Positions 45,169 to 45,392 of a stretch of 45,392 nt of DNA are shown piece by piece. The number at the start of each line of letters is the position of its first letter. The stretch's first letter is position 1. A model generated the notes under the pieces. It was not told where the DNA came from, did not search any database, and worked only from the letters and a program-made list of their open reading frames with translations. The translations under genes were made by a program, and so were the position numbers. This DNA comes from Neobacillus drentensis NBRC 102427 (GTDB lineage: Bacteria; Bacillota; Bacilli; Bacillales; Cytobacillaceae), in assembly GCF_001591445.1 (NCBI RefSeq), contig NZ_BCUX01000040.1:1-45392 (forward strand), read 5' to 3'.

Positions 45169-45392
45169 CTATTCCTTTTGGTCCTCAATCCTTCCTGTAT
45201 GTTCGTTGTAATTCACAAGCGCTGAACCAACTGGACCATTTCGGTTTTTCGAGACAATGATTTCAAGAGATTTATTCTGAGTTTCCTTGTTATAATACGC
45301 TTCACGATACAGGAACAGAATGACATCGGCATCCTGTTCCACGCTGCCCGATTCACGGATATCCGACATCATTGGCTTTTTATCGGCTCTGG
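45169..45392 (-). CDS. DnaB-type replicative helicase, C-terminal part
   Basis: Only the last 74 or so residues are inside the window; the frame runs off the right edge. The text is diagnostic: SRADKKPMMSDIRESGSVEQDADVI split by family motifs (DLRESG-x-IEQDAD), LFLYREAYY, and SLEIIVSKNRNGPVGSALV, equivalent to EIIIAKQRNGPVG. DnaB unwinds DNA at replication forks as a hexamer. The divergent wording suggests a phage- or element-encoded version rather than the chromosomal one, which would make the right edge part of a mobile element. No start can be assigned. Confidence 0.85.
   Translation of the reverse strand, partial: RADKKPMMSDIRESGSVEQDADVILFLYREAYYNKETQNKSLEIIVSKNRNGPVGSALVNYNEHTGRIEDQKE

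Noticed and set aside
1..45392. CRISPR array, tRNA or rRNA genes
   Set aside because: I saw no regularly spaced repeats, no tRNA cloverleaf with T-loop GGTTCGA-type sequence, and no rRNA-like sequence.

Overview
The window looks like low-GC Firmicute DNA, most likely from the Bacillaceae. It is AT-rich, has strong AGGAGG-type ribosome binding sites, several GTG and TTG starts, and intrinsic terminators with T-tracts. It reads as a degraded defence/mobile island. Almost every gene from about 0.3 to 39.9 kb lies on the minus strand, and the genes are separated by gene fragments, short dispersed repeats and a truncated tyrosine recombinase. I see no rRNA, tRNA or CRISPR array.

Layout, left to right. 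(a) 0.3-4.0 kb: a small Cys/His-rich protein, a GmrSD-like DUF262/DUF1524 type IV restriction enzyme, and a DUF4145 (HEPN-clan) protein with a helix-hairpin-helix end. (b) 4.3-4.8 kb: a decayed fragment of a CooS-type carbon monoxide dehydrogenase. (c) 4.9-10.9 kb: a HelD-like helicase, an SF1 helicase-DUF2726 nuclease gene broken by one in-frame TGA, and the N-terminal stub of a DUF4011-type protein cut off at a short repeat. (d) 11.9-19.2 kb: a HEPN-STAND NTPase and, upstream of it, a CorA-like membrane protein whose roughly 500-residue soluble region is present twice. (e) 19.3-27.6 kb: an integrase fragment, a small HEPN protein coupled to a TPR-like protein with a nonsense codon in its leader, and a 1583-residue HEPN-STAND NTPase. 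(f) 28.1-37.1 kb: a DUF3800/TPR protein, a DUF2357/PD-(D/E)XK nuclease and a McrB-like coiled-coil AAA protein in one operon, preceded by a HEPN-domain protein. (g) 37.6-39.9 kb: a JAMM/JAB peptidase, a possible nuclease and a DUF1643 protein. (h) 40.2-41.7 kb: a plus-strand pair of housekeeping type, an EamA transporter and a cysteine dioxygenase. (i) 41.9-45.4 kb: a DUF2075 nuclease-helicase coupled to a MazG-like pyrophosphohydrolase, small genes including one frameshifted gene, and the C-terminal part of a DnaB-type helicase running off the window.

The recurring theme is HEPN. R-N-x-x-x-(x)-H motifs appear in four large or small proteins (1249, 129, 1583 and 609 aa), and a related DUF4145 domain occurs in a fifth. 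Most of these sit next to an NTPase, a TPR protein or a nuclease. This fits several abortive-infection-type modules in which an NTPase or TPR sensor controls an RNase or membrane effector; that function is inferred. The best candidate for something undescribed is the pair of the duplicated CorA-like membrane protein and the HEPN-STAND ATPase (11888-19225). The next best are the McrB/DUF2357/DUF3800-TPR/HEPN cluster and the JAB operon. A short element found twice (about 11.3 and 41.9 kb), with one compensatory base-pair change in its stem, may be a structured RNA.
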